Positions 1 to 5,559 of a stretch of DNA of 9,241 bases are shown piece by piece. A model generated the notes under the pieces. It ran no database searches. It was given only the letters and a program-made list of their open reading frames with translations, and had not been told where the DNA came from. Numbering within the stretch: position 1 is the first letter of the stretch; each line of letters opens with the position of its first letter. Position numbers and translations under genes: made by a program. Source of the DNA: Bacillota bacterium (GTDB taxonomy: Bacteria; Bacillota; Negativicutes; Sporomusales; UBA7701); the NCBI GenBank assembly GCA_023415075.1, contig JAEZLU010000206.1, positions 1 to 9,241 of the forward strand. The letters run 5' to 3'.

Positions 1-1173
1 TTGGTCCGCCTGTTCGCCACCATCTTCGACCGCCGCAAAGCCACCGTTGTAACCGCTGACGGCAGTATGGTCGAGGTAGCTTTCGACCGGGGCGAGATAG
101 TCGCCGGCGACCGGCGGGAAGCGATCGTCGAAATCGAATTGGAACTAAAAAGCGGCAACCCGGCCGCCGTGCTGGCGCTGGGCGGCGAGTTGGCCGCCGG
201 CCTGCCGCTGGCGGTCGAGACCCGCAGCAAATACGCCCGCGCTCTCGTGCTGGCCGGCTTGAGCACCGCCAACGGGCCCCGCTTCACGCCACCGGCCGCC
301 GACGCCCCGGCAACCGCCGCCCTCGCGAGCATGCTCGGCAATCAGGCAGCCCTGATCCTGGCGGCCTATGAAGACTTCCGGCAAAAGAGCGACGACTGCG
401 AGACCGTTCACCGGCTACGGGTCCAACTACGGCGTCTCCGCAGCCTGCTGGCCTTCGGCAAACCCCTGCTCGAGCCGCCGGCGTACGAAAAGTGGCAAGC
501 AAAGCTGCAGGCGCTAAGCAGGACGATGAATCCCCTGCGGGAAGCCGACGTCATCGTCGCCACCTGGCTGTCGCTGACGACCGGCGGCCGCCTGACGCTA
601 ACGCCGCCGCCCTGGCTGGGCCTTTTGCTGGCGGACGAGCGTGAGCGCTTGGCAAAAGAAACGGCCGCCATCCTCGAAGAAGCCCGGCCGACCGCCGTCC
701 TCCTGGACTTCCGGGCCTGGACGATGAATGGCGGCCTGCCGGCGGCAGGCGAGCAGCCGCTGGCCACCTTTGCCGCCGACCGCCTGGCCGGCTGGCTGAC
801 AGCTATGAAAGAAGCCGGCAAAGATCTCGACTGGGATGACGTCCCCCGCCTCCATCAGCTGCGCATTCAGAGCAAAAAGATCCGCTACGTCCTTGAAAGC
901 CTGCCACGGCAGGGCCGGAAAACCAGGCTGCTCATTCTCCGCCTGAAAGAGCTGCAGGACTTTCTCGGCCAACGGGTCGACACTCTGACCATCGGCCAGG
1001 CCATGAACAGCTGGATGAGCCAGCACGCCAGCCGCGTCGTCCACCGGGACGCCGGCCTGGTCATCGGTTGGTCGTGCCGCCAGGGTCTTGAGGCCGGTCA
1101 AGGTTTCGCCGCCGCCTGGCAGCGCTGGCGCCGGGCCGCCCGCCGCTGGCTAAAAGATGCCAAAGACGAATGA
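1..1173 (+). CDS. CYTH–CHAD domain protein (inorganic triphosphatase / polyphosphate-binding family), 5' partial
   Basis: Open from the first base of the window to a TGA at 1171-1173. Visible residues 1 to about 88 match the C-terminal half of a CYTH domain: an acidic strand with the pattern IELELKSG, then SKYARAL. The N-terminal ExExK half that binds triphosphate is absent, so the gene must start upstream and the TTG at base 1 is probably not its start. Residues about 105-385 form a CHAD domain, an Arg/Lys/His-rich helical fold, with its two repeated signature helices: VHRLRVQLRRLRSLL near residue 136 and LHQLRIQSKKIRYVLE near residue 285. CYTH domains hydrolyse inorganic triphosphate and CHAD domains bind polyphosphate; E. 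coli YgiF shows the CYTH part can act alone. The cellular role is therefore probably cytoplasmic phosphate or polyphosphate metabolism. It is followed by a hairpin and is not in the selenium operon. The family call is firm; the substrate is inferred from the family. Confidence 0.88.
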   Translation: MVRLFATIFDRRKATVVTADGSMVEVAFDRGEIVAGDRREAIVEIELELKSGNPAAVLALGGELAAGLPLAVETRSKYARALVLAGLSTANGPRFTPPAADAPATAALASMLGNQAALILAAYEDFRQKSDDCETVHRLRVQLRRLRSLLAFGKPLLEPPAYEKWQAKLQALSRTMNPLREADVIVATWLSLTTGGRLTLTPPPWLGLLLADERERLAKETAAILEEARPTAVLLDFRAWTMNGGLPAAGEQPLATFAADRLAGWLTAMKEAGKDLDWDDVPRLHQLRIQSKKIRYVLESLPRQGRKTRLLILRLKELQDFLGQRVDTLTIGQAMNSWMSQHASRVVHRDAGLVIGWSCRQGLEAGQGFAAAWQRWRRAARRWLKDAKDE

Positions 1174-1188
1174 CGACATGAAACCAAA

Positions 1189-1214
1189 AGGGCGCTAGCT
1201 TATGCTAGCGCCCT
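1189..1214. terminator. Perfect hairpin, terminator-like, better oriented for minus-strand transcripts
   Basis: An 11-bp perfect stem (1189-1199 with 1204-1214, core GGGCGCTAGC) has a 4-base loop, TTAT. It starts 16 bases after the stop of the CYTH–CHAD gene, so it could end that transcript, but the plus-strand 3' flank (CAGAGTG) has no T-run. Read on the minus strand the stem is followed by TTTTGG, which is a better intrinsic terminator. It may therefore be bidirectional, or serve transcripts arriving from the minus-strand gene at 1570-2508. Confidence 0.6.
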
Positions 1215-1543
1215 CAGAGTGTAGACAAATGGTGGCCCAAAACGGCGGCGGGAGAAATTCAGACGCGCGGCGAAATTCCGGTCACACGCGTCCTAGGCTC
1301 GCGCCAACTCCCACCGCGCCCTCGTCAACAGACTCCTGACTGATGACTCCTCGCGCCGCCGTCCATGGCGGCGCGCGCGGTGTCCGTAAGGCGATGCTCG
1401 CCAAGGACGTGTAGTTCCCTCCATAACGCCGCAGCTACCTGTATTTCTCCCGCCGCCTGGCCCGCGCACTGCGCTGCGGCGCAGGTCTGTCGCGCGGTGT
1501 GCGGGTAACGATGCTCACGAGAAAAGACTTTGTCGACAGCCTG
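1215..1543. other. Gene-free stretch rich in inverted repeats; possible dispersed repeat or structured RNA
   Basis: About 330 bases with no credible gene. Besides the 15-bp inverted pair annotated separately it holds several smaller dyads. GACGCG at 1262-1267 pairs with CGCGTC at 1287-1292. CGCGCCGCC at 1352-1360 pairs with GGCGGCGCG at 1367-1375. GGCGA at 1390-1394 pairs with TCGCC at 1398-1402, inside GTCC/GGAC at 1382-1385/1405-1408. TGCGC at 1470-1474 pairs with GCGCA at 1479-1483. CTGTCG at 1487-1492 pairs with CGACAG at 1534-1539. The 10-mer CGCGCGGTGT occurs at 1374-1383 and again at 1491-1500, each copy followed after a few bases by CGATGCTC, which gives an imperfect direct repeat of period about 117. 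This density suggests an RNA fold or an interspersed repeat unit, but I do not recognise a named family. Confidence 0.45.
1244..1457. repeat. Perfect 15-bp inverted repeat bounding a 214-bp unit
   Basis: GGCGGCGGGAGAAAT at 1244-1258 is the exact reverse complement of 1443-1457. The 184 bases between hold further nested hairpins, so the unit could fold as one closed multi-branched structure on either strand. MITE-like elements have this layout, and so do some long non-coding RNAs. TGGCCC occurs at 1233-1238 and 1458-1463, but only the right copy directly abuts the repeat, so a target-site duplication is not established. No transposase is visible. Confidence 0.5.
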
Positions 1544-1567
1544 AGGCGGAGCCGGGAGGCTCCGCCT
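1544..1567. terminator. Hairpin just past the stop of the minus-strand gene
   Basis: A 10-bp perfect stem (1544-1553 with 1558-1567, core GGCGGAGCC/GGCTCCGCC) has a GGGA loop. On the minus strand it begins 2 bases after the stop codon of the 1570-2508 gene, the usual place for an intrinsic terminator. No T-run follows on that strand, so termination may be weak or the hairpin may instead protect the 3' end. On the plus strand it is followed by TTATTAT. Confidence 0.55.
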
Positions 1568-1569
1568 TA

Positions 1570-2508
1570 TTATCGCGGCGGCTGTTTGCTTAGTCGCCGC
1601 GGGCGCAGGGGACGGGCAGCGGTCATCACCGGGGGGGCGCTGGGCAGGTCGGCTAGGGGCTCCTGGCTGGCCGGCACGGACTGAGGCTGGATAGCGGCGG
1701 CTGTCGGCGGCGGGTCGGCAGTCACGGCCGGCGAGTGTTCCGGAGTCTCGTTGAGCGGCTGTATATCGCTGCCGGACTGGCGGCCGGCGGTCGCTTCTTT
1801 TGCCAAAGCCGTAGCGGTCGATAGAGCGGAAGCCTTGCCACCGCCGGCGCTTTCGGCGGCAGCCGATCCTTTTTCCGCGCCGGACTCTTTGGCAGCGGCT
1901 GACTTACCGCCGCCGGCAGGTTTGGCCGGAGCGGACTCGGGCGGTGCCTCTTCGGCCGGGGCGGGTGGCGGCTCGCAGCTGACAAAGCACGGTGGCGGGA
2001 AGGGTGGTTCCGGCGGGATGGGCGGCGGCGGTGGCGGCGGCGGGGTGAAGCAGGTGGTGGCGAAGGTGTAGGGTGGCGGCCCGGGGGGAGTGCAGGGGGG
2101 CTGGTTGCGGCCCCGCAGGCATTCCTGGGCCCGGCGCAGGACTTCGAGCAGAAGTATTTCTTCGGCAACCAGATGGGGGGCGTCGGCGACGTCGAAGGGG
2201 TTGGCGAGGAAGCGGAAGAGGTCGACCGGAGCGCAGGTGACGGCCAGAAATTCGCTGATGAAGGAGATTTTGCAGCATAAGAGGTCGATAAGGATATCGA
2301 CGAGGACGCCGGTACGATCGGTGCGCTCGATGGCCCGGGCGACGACGTCGGGGGCGATGCCGGCGGTGCGGCGAAGCTCTTCGGCCGCGCCGACCAGCAA
2401 ACGGTAGGAGTTGACCAGATTTACAAAGTCGGGCATGATGGCGTTGACGTCGCCCAGGATGGTGTCGATAATTGTCAGGGATACCGCTGTAGACGAAGTG
2501 GTGGCCAT
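1570..2508 (-). CDS. Hypothetical protein with helical N-terminus, Cys/polyproline middle and low-complexity tail
   Basis: I do not recognise this family. The 312-residue frame starts with ATG (complement of 2506-2508), preceded on the minus strand by GGAGGGG at 2513-2519 with a 4-base spacer. Residues 1-135 look folded and largely helical, with hydrophobic stretches around 12-40 and 68-124 and a Cys pair at 78-79. Residues 136-183 are Pro-rich with eight consecutive prolines at 156-163; cysteines lie at 92, 130, 139, 153, 174 and 178. Residues 184-312 are low complexity (Ala, Gly, Ser, Lys, Glu, then Pro) and end in a basic Arg/Lys/Pro segment. There is no clear signal peptide, although hydrophobic helices could associate with membrane. 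The Pro run would be expected to need elongation factor P. Cys-rich Pro-rich proteins with disordered tails occur among spore-coat and surface proteins, but that is only a guess. It is transcribed divergently from selD. The good ribosome binding site and protein-like N-terminus make it more credible than the overlapping frames. Confidence 0.7.
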   Translation of the reverse strand: MATTSSTAVSLTIIDTILGDVNAIMPDFVNLVNSYRLLVGAAEELRRTAGIAPDVVARAIERTDRTGVLVDILIDLLCCKISFISEFLAVTCAPVDLFRFLANPFDVADAPHLVAEEILLLEVLRRAQECLRGRNQPPCTPPGPPPYTFATTCFTPPPPPPPPIPPEPPFPPPCFVSCEPPPAPAEEAPPESAPAKPAGGGKSAAAKESGAEKGSAAAESAGGGKASALSTATALAKEATAGRQSGSDIQPLNETPEHSPAVTADPPPTAAAIQPQSVPASQEPLADLPSAPPVMTAARPLRPRRLSKQPPR

Positions 2509-2595
2509 GTTGCCCCTCCGCTTGTTGTGCTAACATCATAGTATGCAGGGACAAGGAAAAAGGATTTTACTATTTCGGGGTATAAATATGAATAA

Positions 2596-2624
2596 GGAAC
2601 GGCAATAATTGCCGTAGTAGTTCC
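2596..2624. promoter_or_regulatory. Palindrome in the divergent region upstream of selD (candidate operator or leader hairpin)
   Basis: CGGCAAT at 2600-2606 and ATTGCCG at 2608-2614 are perfect inverted repeats around a single A. They are flanked by an outer GGAA (2596-2599)/TTCC (2621-2624) pair. The palindrome lies between the AT-rich stretch containing TATAAATATGAATAA (2581-2595), a possible -10 region, and the selD ribosome binding site. The position suits a repressor operator or a 5'-leader hairpin. I find no convincing -35 box, and the binding factor is unknown. Confidence 0.4.
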
Positions 2625-2641
2625 GGAAGGAGGGAATGCGC

Positions 2642-3670
2642 GTGGTCAAGCTGACGAAGTATACGACAAGCGGCGGCTGAGCTGCCAAGATAGGGCCCGG
2701 CGCCCTGGCGCACGTGCTGCGCCAATTACCCCAGCCGACTGACCCCCGCCTTCTTGTGGGCACGGCGACCGCCGACGACGCCGGCGTCTACCAGCTTACC
2801 GACGACACCGCTCTCATCCAGACGGTCGATTTCTTCACGCCGCTGGTCGACGACCCCTATACTTTCGGTCAGATCGCTGCTGCCAACAGTCTGAGCGATG
2901 TGTACGCCATGGGCGGGCGGCCGCTTACCGCCCTCAATATCGTCGCCTTTCCCAGTTGCTCGCTGCCGCCGGAGGCGCTGCTGGCAATCCTGAAAGGCGG
3001 CTACGACAAGGTGGCCGAGGCCGGCGCCATTATCGTCGGCGGCCATACCATCGACGACCCGGAAGTCAAGTACGGCCTTAGCGTCACCGGCGTCATCCAC
3101 CCGGCACGGGTCTGGACCAACGCCGCCGCCCGCGCGGGCGATGCTCTCGTCCTCACCAAGCCGCTCGGCACCGGTGTGCTGGCGACGGCCGCCAAGGCCG
3201 AGCTGTTTGCGACCGGCGTGGCGGCGGCCACCGTCTCGATGGCTACCCTCAACAGGGCGGCGGCCGAGGCGGCCGCCGGTTTCGCCGTCCATGCCTGTAC
3301 CGACGTAACTGGTTTCGGTTTTCTCGGCCACCTGTCAGAGATGACGACCGCCGGCGGCCTGCGGGCCGAAATCGACAGCCGGGCCCTGCCGTTCTTCCCG
3401 GAGGCGCCGGAAGCGGCCGCCATGGGACTGGTGCCGGCCGGGGCCTACGCTAATCGCGAGTATCTCACAAAGATAAGTTTTGCGGCCGCCGTTCCCGAAA
3501 ATCTGCGCGACCTGTGCTTTGATCCGCAGACTTCGGGCGGCCTGCTGCTCTGCCTGCCGGCGGCCGAGGCCCCGGCGCTGGTGGCGGCCCTGCATGAGGC
3601 CGGCGTCGCCGCCGCGGCGATTGTCGGCCGGATTACCGGCAAAGGAGATGGGGAGATAGATGTCTACTGA
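2642..3670 (+). CDS. selD: Selenide, water dikinase (selenophosphate synthetase), selenocysteine-containing
   Basis: Makes selenophosphate from selenide and ATP, the selenium donor for selenocysteine and selenouridine. The frame contains an in-frame TGA at 2678-2680 that must be read as selenocysteine: the context TTSGGUAAKIGPG aligns with the catalytic motif GAGCGCKI of E. coli SelD, with U13 at the catalytic Cys17 position and K16 at the essential Lys20 position. The second cysteine of that motif is Ala here. Downstream are the ATP/metal-binding segments TADDAGVYQL (Asp45/46), DFFTPLVDDPYTFG (Asp63), SLSDVYAMGG (Asp86), GGHTIDDPEVKYG, DVTGFGFLGH (Asp221) and DPQTSGG. The length of 342 residues matches the family (about 347). 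I chose GTG at 2642 because GGAGG at 2629-2633 is 8 bases away; the in-frame ATG at 2636 is only 2 bases from it but remains possible. A caller that treats TGA as stop would start at GTG 2714 and lose the active site. The 3' end overlaps yedF by 11 bases. Identity is very sure; the exact start is less so. Confidence 0.95.
2678..2709 (+). promoter_or_regulatory. UGA selenocysteine codon with candidate bacterial SECIS hairpin
   Basis: Immediately 3' of the TGA, AGGGC (2692-2696) pairs with GCCCT (2702-2706) around a 5-base loop, CCGGC. Below it GCC (2684-2686) pairs with GGC (2707-2709), leaving a 5' bulge AAGAT that ends in T. The apical loop begins 16 bases after the UGA and contains GG. Known bacterial SECIS elements bound by SelB have a small loop containing G at about this distance and a bulged U in the stem, so the geometry fits. 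The pairing was worked out by eye, not by a folding program. Confidence 0.65.
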
Positions 3671-4247
3671 AATCGATGCCCGCGGTCTGGCCTGCCCGCA
3701 GCCCGTTCTGGCGACCAAGAAGGCGCTCGACGCCATTAGTCAGGGGGTTGTCACGACCGTCGTCGACAACGCCGCCGCCAAGGAGAATGTCACCAAGTTC
3801 GCCACCGCCTCCGGCTACGGCGTCTGCAGCGAGCAAGCCGGCGGCGACTATTATATCCGGATAACCAAGGACAGGCCGGCAGTCGGCTTCAGCGAGCCGG
3901 TCAGCCGGCCGGCCAGCGATCTCGTGTACCTGCTGACCAAGGATACTCTCGGCCACGGCAGCGACGAGCTGGGGGCCATTTTGATGAAGGCCTTCTTCAC
4001 CTCGCTGCTTGAGGCCACGCCTCAGCCGCGGTCGCTGATGCTCATGAACGGCGGCGTCAAACTGGCGGTGGCCGGCTCGCCGGTGCTTGGCCAGCTGCGC
4101 GAACTGGCCGGCCGGGGCGTCCAGATTGCCGCCTGCGGCACCTGTCTCGATTATTTCGGCCTCAAGGAGCAGCTGGCAGTGGGCGAGGTCACCAATATGT
4201 ACGCTATCGTCAGTGCCCTGGCCGCCGGCCGGGCTGTGACCCTGTGA
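3660..4247 (+). CDS. yedF: Selenium metabolism protein YedF (TusA-like plus DsrE-like domains)
   Basis: A 195-residue two-domain protein. Residues 1-75 are a TusA/SirA-like domain with the signature DARGLACPQPVLATKKAL; Cys12 in the CPxP motif is the presumed sulfur/selenium-carrying residue. Residues about 88-195 are a DsrE/DsrF-like domain with a conserved ACGTCLDYFGL segment (Cys159, Cys162). This architecture is typical of the YedF family found next to selD in selenium-using anaerobes, where it is thought to carry or deliver selenium; its biochemical role is not firmly established. ATG 3660 follows GGAGATGGGGA near 3646-3656 and overlaps the end of selD by 11 bases, which implies translational coupling. 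It overlaps the next gene by 4 bases (GTGA). Family assignment is firm; function is inferred from family and context. Confidence 0.92.
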   Translation: MSTEIDARGLACPQPVLATKKALDAISQGVVTTVVDNAAAKENVTKFATASGYGVCSEQAGGDYYIRITKDRPAVGFSEPVSRPASDLVYLLTKDTLGHGSDELGAILMKAFFTSLLEATPQPRSLMLMNGGVKLAVAGSPVLGQLRELAGRGVQIAACGTCLDYFGLKEQLAVGEVTNMYAIVSALAAGRAVTL

Positions 4248-4522
4248 GGCCGCTGTCTGATTATGACCGGATTTTGACCTTTCGTTCGGTCCATGACGCC
4301 ATCCGGGCCGAAAGGCTGCTGGCTGCAGCCGGTCTGCAGGTGGAGGCGGCGCCGACGCCGCGGGAGATCAGTCTGAGCTGCGGCCAGAGCCTGCTCTTCA
4401 CGGCCGCCGACGAAGCCGCCGCCCTGGCGGTGCTGGCCGGTCAGGACGCCCGCTGGCATAAGTTATACCGGCGGCAGGCGGCGGCCAGGGTCTACGAACT
4501 TATCCAGCAAAGGGGCGAGTAA
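4244..4522 (+). CDS. DUF3343 protein, putative Se/S carrier-like
   Basis: A 92-residue protein starting at GTG 4244, whose last two bases plus the next A form the TGA stop of yedF. It matches the DUF3343 family (putative Se/S carrier-like): an N-terminal strand ILTFRSVHDAIRAERLL followed by the signature PTPREISLSCGQSLLF, with invariant-looking Cys46. The family is about 70-90 residues and recurs in selenium gene clusters, commonly beside yedF. The single conserved Cys suggests a persulfide or perselenide carrier, but this is family-level inference. It lies in the selD-yedF transcription unit, and the MscS gene begins 2 bases after its TAA stop. Confidence 0.87.
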   Translation: MRPLSDYDRILTFRSVHDAIRAERLLAAAGLQVEAAPTPREISLSCGQSLLFTAADEAAALAVLAGQDARWHKLYRRQAAARVYELIQQRGE

Positions 4523-4524
4523 CG

Positions 4525-5337
4525 ATGACAGAGGTGTTCTCCGGAAGCGTGCTGCTGGTGCTGGCCACCAAGGGGCTACGGATTGTCGTCATCCTTATCG
4601 CCGTCTGGCTGGCCTGCCGGTTTTCCGGCCACGTGGTCGAGCACTTTTTTTTGCCGCAGGCCGGGGCCAAGAAGTTTCTCGAGGAAAAACGGGCCCGCAC
4701 ACTGTGCGCCCTCCTCAAAACCATCCTGCGGTATACTTTTTATTTTATCGGTCTGATGATAATCCTCAGGGAATTTAACATCGACACAACCTCGATCATC
4801 GCCGGCGCCGGTATCATCGGCCTGGCGGTCGGCGTCGGCGCCCAGAGCCTTGTGCGCGATTTTCTCACCGGGTTCTTCATTATTTTCGAGGACCAGTATG
4901 CTGTCGGCGACTACATCGCCAGCGACAATATGGCCGGCACGGTCGAGGAGATATCCTTCCGGGTGACCAAGCTGCGGGACGTCAACGGCGTCCTCCACAT
5001 CATCCCGAACAGCGCCATCGTCCGCGTCAGCAACTACACCCGCGGCCACATGCAGGCGGTTATCAACATTCCGGTGGCCTATGAGGCCGATATCGGCAAG
5101 GTACTGGCTCTGCTGGAGGAGGCCAGCCGGGAGACGGCCGCCCTGCCGGAGGTGATCGACGGCCCGAAAGTCCTCGGGGTTGTCGACTTCCGCCCCGGTG
5201 AAGTGGTCGTGCGGGTGGTGGCCAAGACGCTGCCGCTTGAGCAGGTGAAGGTCGAGACCGCTTTCCGCCACAAGGTGAAAACACTTTTCGAATTGGCCAA
5301 AATCCCGGTGCCGACGGCGCCGGTGGCGCGGCTATAG
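4525..5337 (+). CDS. MscS-family small-conductance mechanosensitive channel
   Basis: A 270-residue inner-membrane channel of the compact MscS type (E. coli MscS is 286). Hydrophobic segments lie at about 8-30 (TM1), 64-82 (TM2) and 88-118 (TM3). The pore-lining TM3 has the Gly/Ala-rich pattern typical of the family, IIAGAGIIGLAVGVGAQSLV, followed by RDFLTGFFIIFEDQYAVGDYI. The beta domain carries GTVEEISFRVTKLRD and the conserved IIPNSAI motif; a cytoplasmic alpha/beta domain follows. Such channels release solutes on hypo-osmotic shock. ATG 4525 follows the DUF3343 stop by 2 bases, with AGGGG at 4511-4515 as a modest ribosome binding site. It is co-transcribed with the selenium genes by position; this neighbourhood probably reflects conserved gene order rather than a selenium function. 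Confidence 0.93.
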   Translation: MTEVFSGSVLLVLATKGLRIVVILIAVWLACRFSGHVVEHFFLPQAGAKKFLEEKRARTLCALLKTILRYTFYFIGLMIILREFNIDTTSIIAGAGIIGLAVGVGAQSLVRDFLTGFFIIFEDQYAVGDYIASDNMAGTVEEISFRVTKLRDVNGVLHIIPNSAIVRVSNYTRGHMQAVINIPVAYEADIGKVLALLEEASRETAALPEVIDGPKVLGVVDFRPGEVVVRVVAKTLPLEQVKVETAFRHKVKTLFELAKIPVPTAPVARL

Positions 5338-5350
5338 CCAGGAGGCAGAG

Positions 5351-5554
5351 ATGATCGTCCGTTATGAGGTCGGCGATGTCGTGAAAATGAAAAAGACCCA
5401 CCCCTGCGGCTCCGACCAATGGGAAATAACCCGCACCGGCATGGACTTCGGCCTGAAATGCCTCGGCTGCGGCCGGCGGGTGATGATCGCCCGCCCGAAG
5501 TTCGAGAAGGCCGTCAAGGCGCTAGTGTCCCAGCGGCCGACCGGCGGGGAGTAA
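5351..5554 (+). CDS. DUF951 family small protein, zinc-ribbon-like
   Basis: A 67-residue protein beginning VRYEVGDVVKMKKTHPCG, typical of the DUF951 family of Firmicutes, with TGMDFGLKCLGCGRRVMIAR in the middle. Cys19, Cys37 and Cys40 (plus His17 in HPC) could bind zinc; this is inferred from spacing only. The strong ribosome binding site AGGAGG (5340-5345) lies 5 bases before ATG 5351. The gene is 13 bases after the MscS gene and 5 bases before the regulator. DUF951 genes are commonly found near ychF and MscS-type genes in Firmicutes, which agrees with the neighbourhood. Molecular function is unknown, with nucleic acid binding one possibility. Confidence 0.88.
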   Translation: MIVRYEVGDVVKMKKTHPCGSDQWEITRTGMDFGLKCLGCGRRVMIARPKFEKAVKALVSQRPTGGE

Positions 5555-5559
5555 GCCGA

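Noticed and set aside
1293..1424. 43-codon minus-strand frame inside the repeat-rich gap
   Set aside because: There is no ribosome binding site, the composition is extremely Arg-rich, and it overlaps several hairpins; more likely it is repeat or structured DNA read as codons.
1233..1463. TGGCCC flanking copies as a target-site duplication
   Set aside because: Only one copy touches the inverted repeat; the other is 5 bases away, and the motif is common in such GC-rich DNA.
1751..2071. Plus-strand Gly/Ala-rich frame opposite the proline-rich gene
   Set aside because: It is the complement of the low-complexity region, with no ribosome binding site; the minus-strand gene has a proper start and a protein-like N-terminus.
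2714..3670. selD starting at GTG 2714
   Set aside because: It lacks a ribosome binding site and the whole catalytic N-terminus; the in-frame TGA upstream is better read as selenocysteine.
5419..5559. Upstream extension of the regulator frame to 5419
   Set aside because: It would overlap nearly all of the well-supported DUF951 gene out of frame, and its sequence is not family-like; ATG 5560 has a good ribosome binding site.
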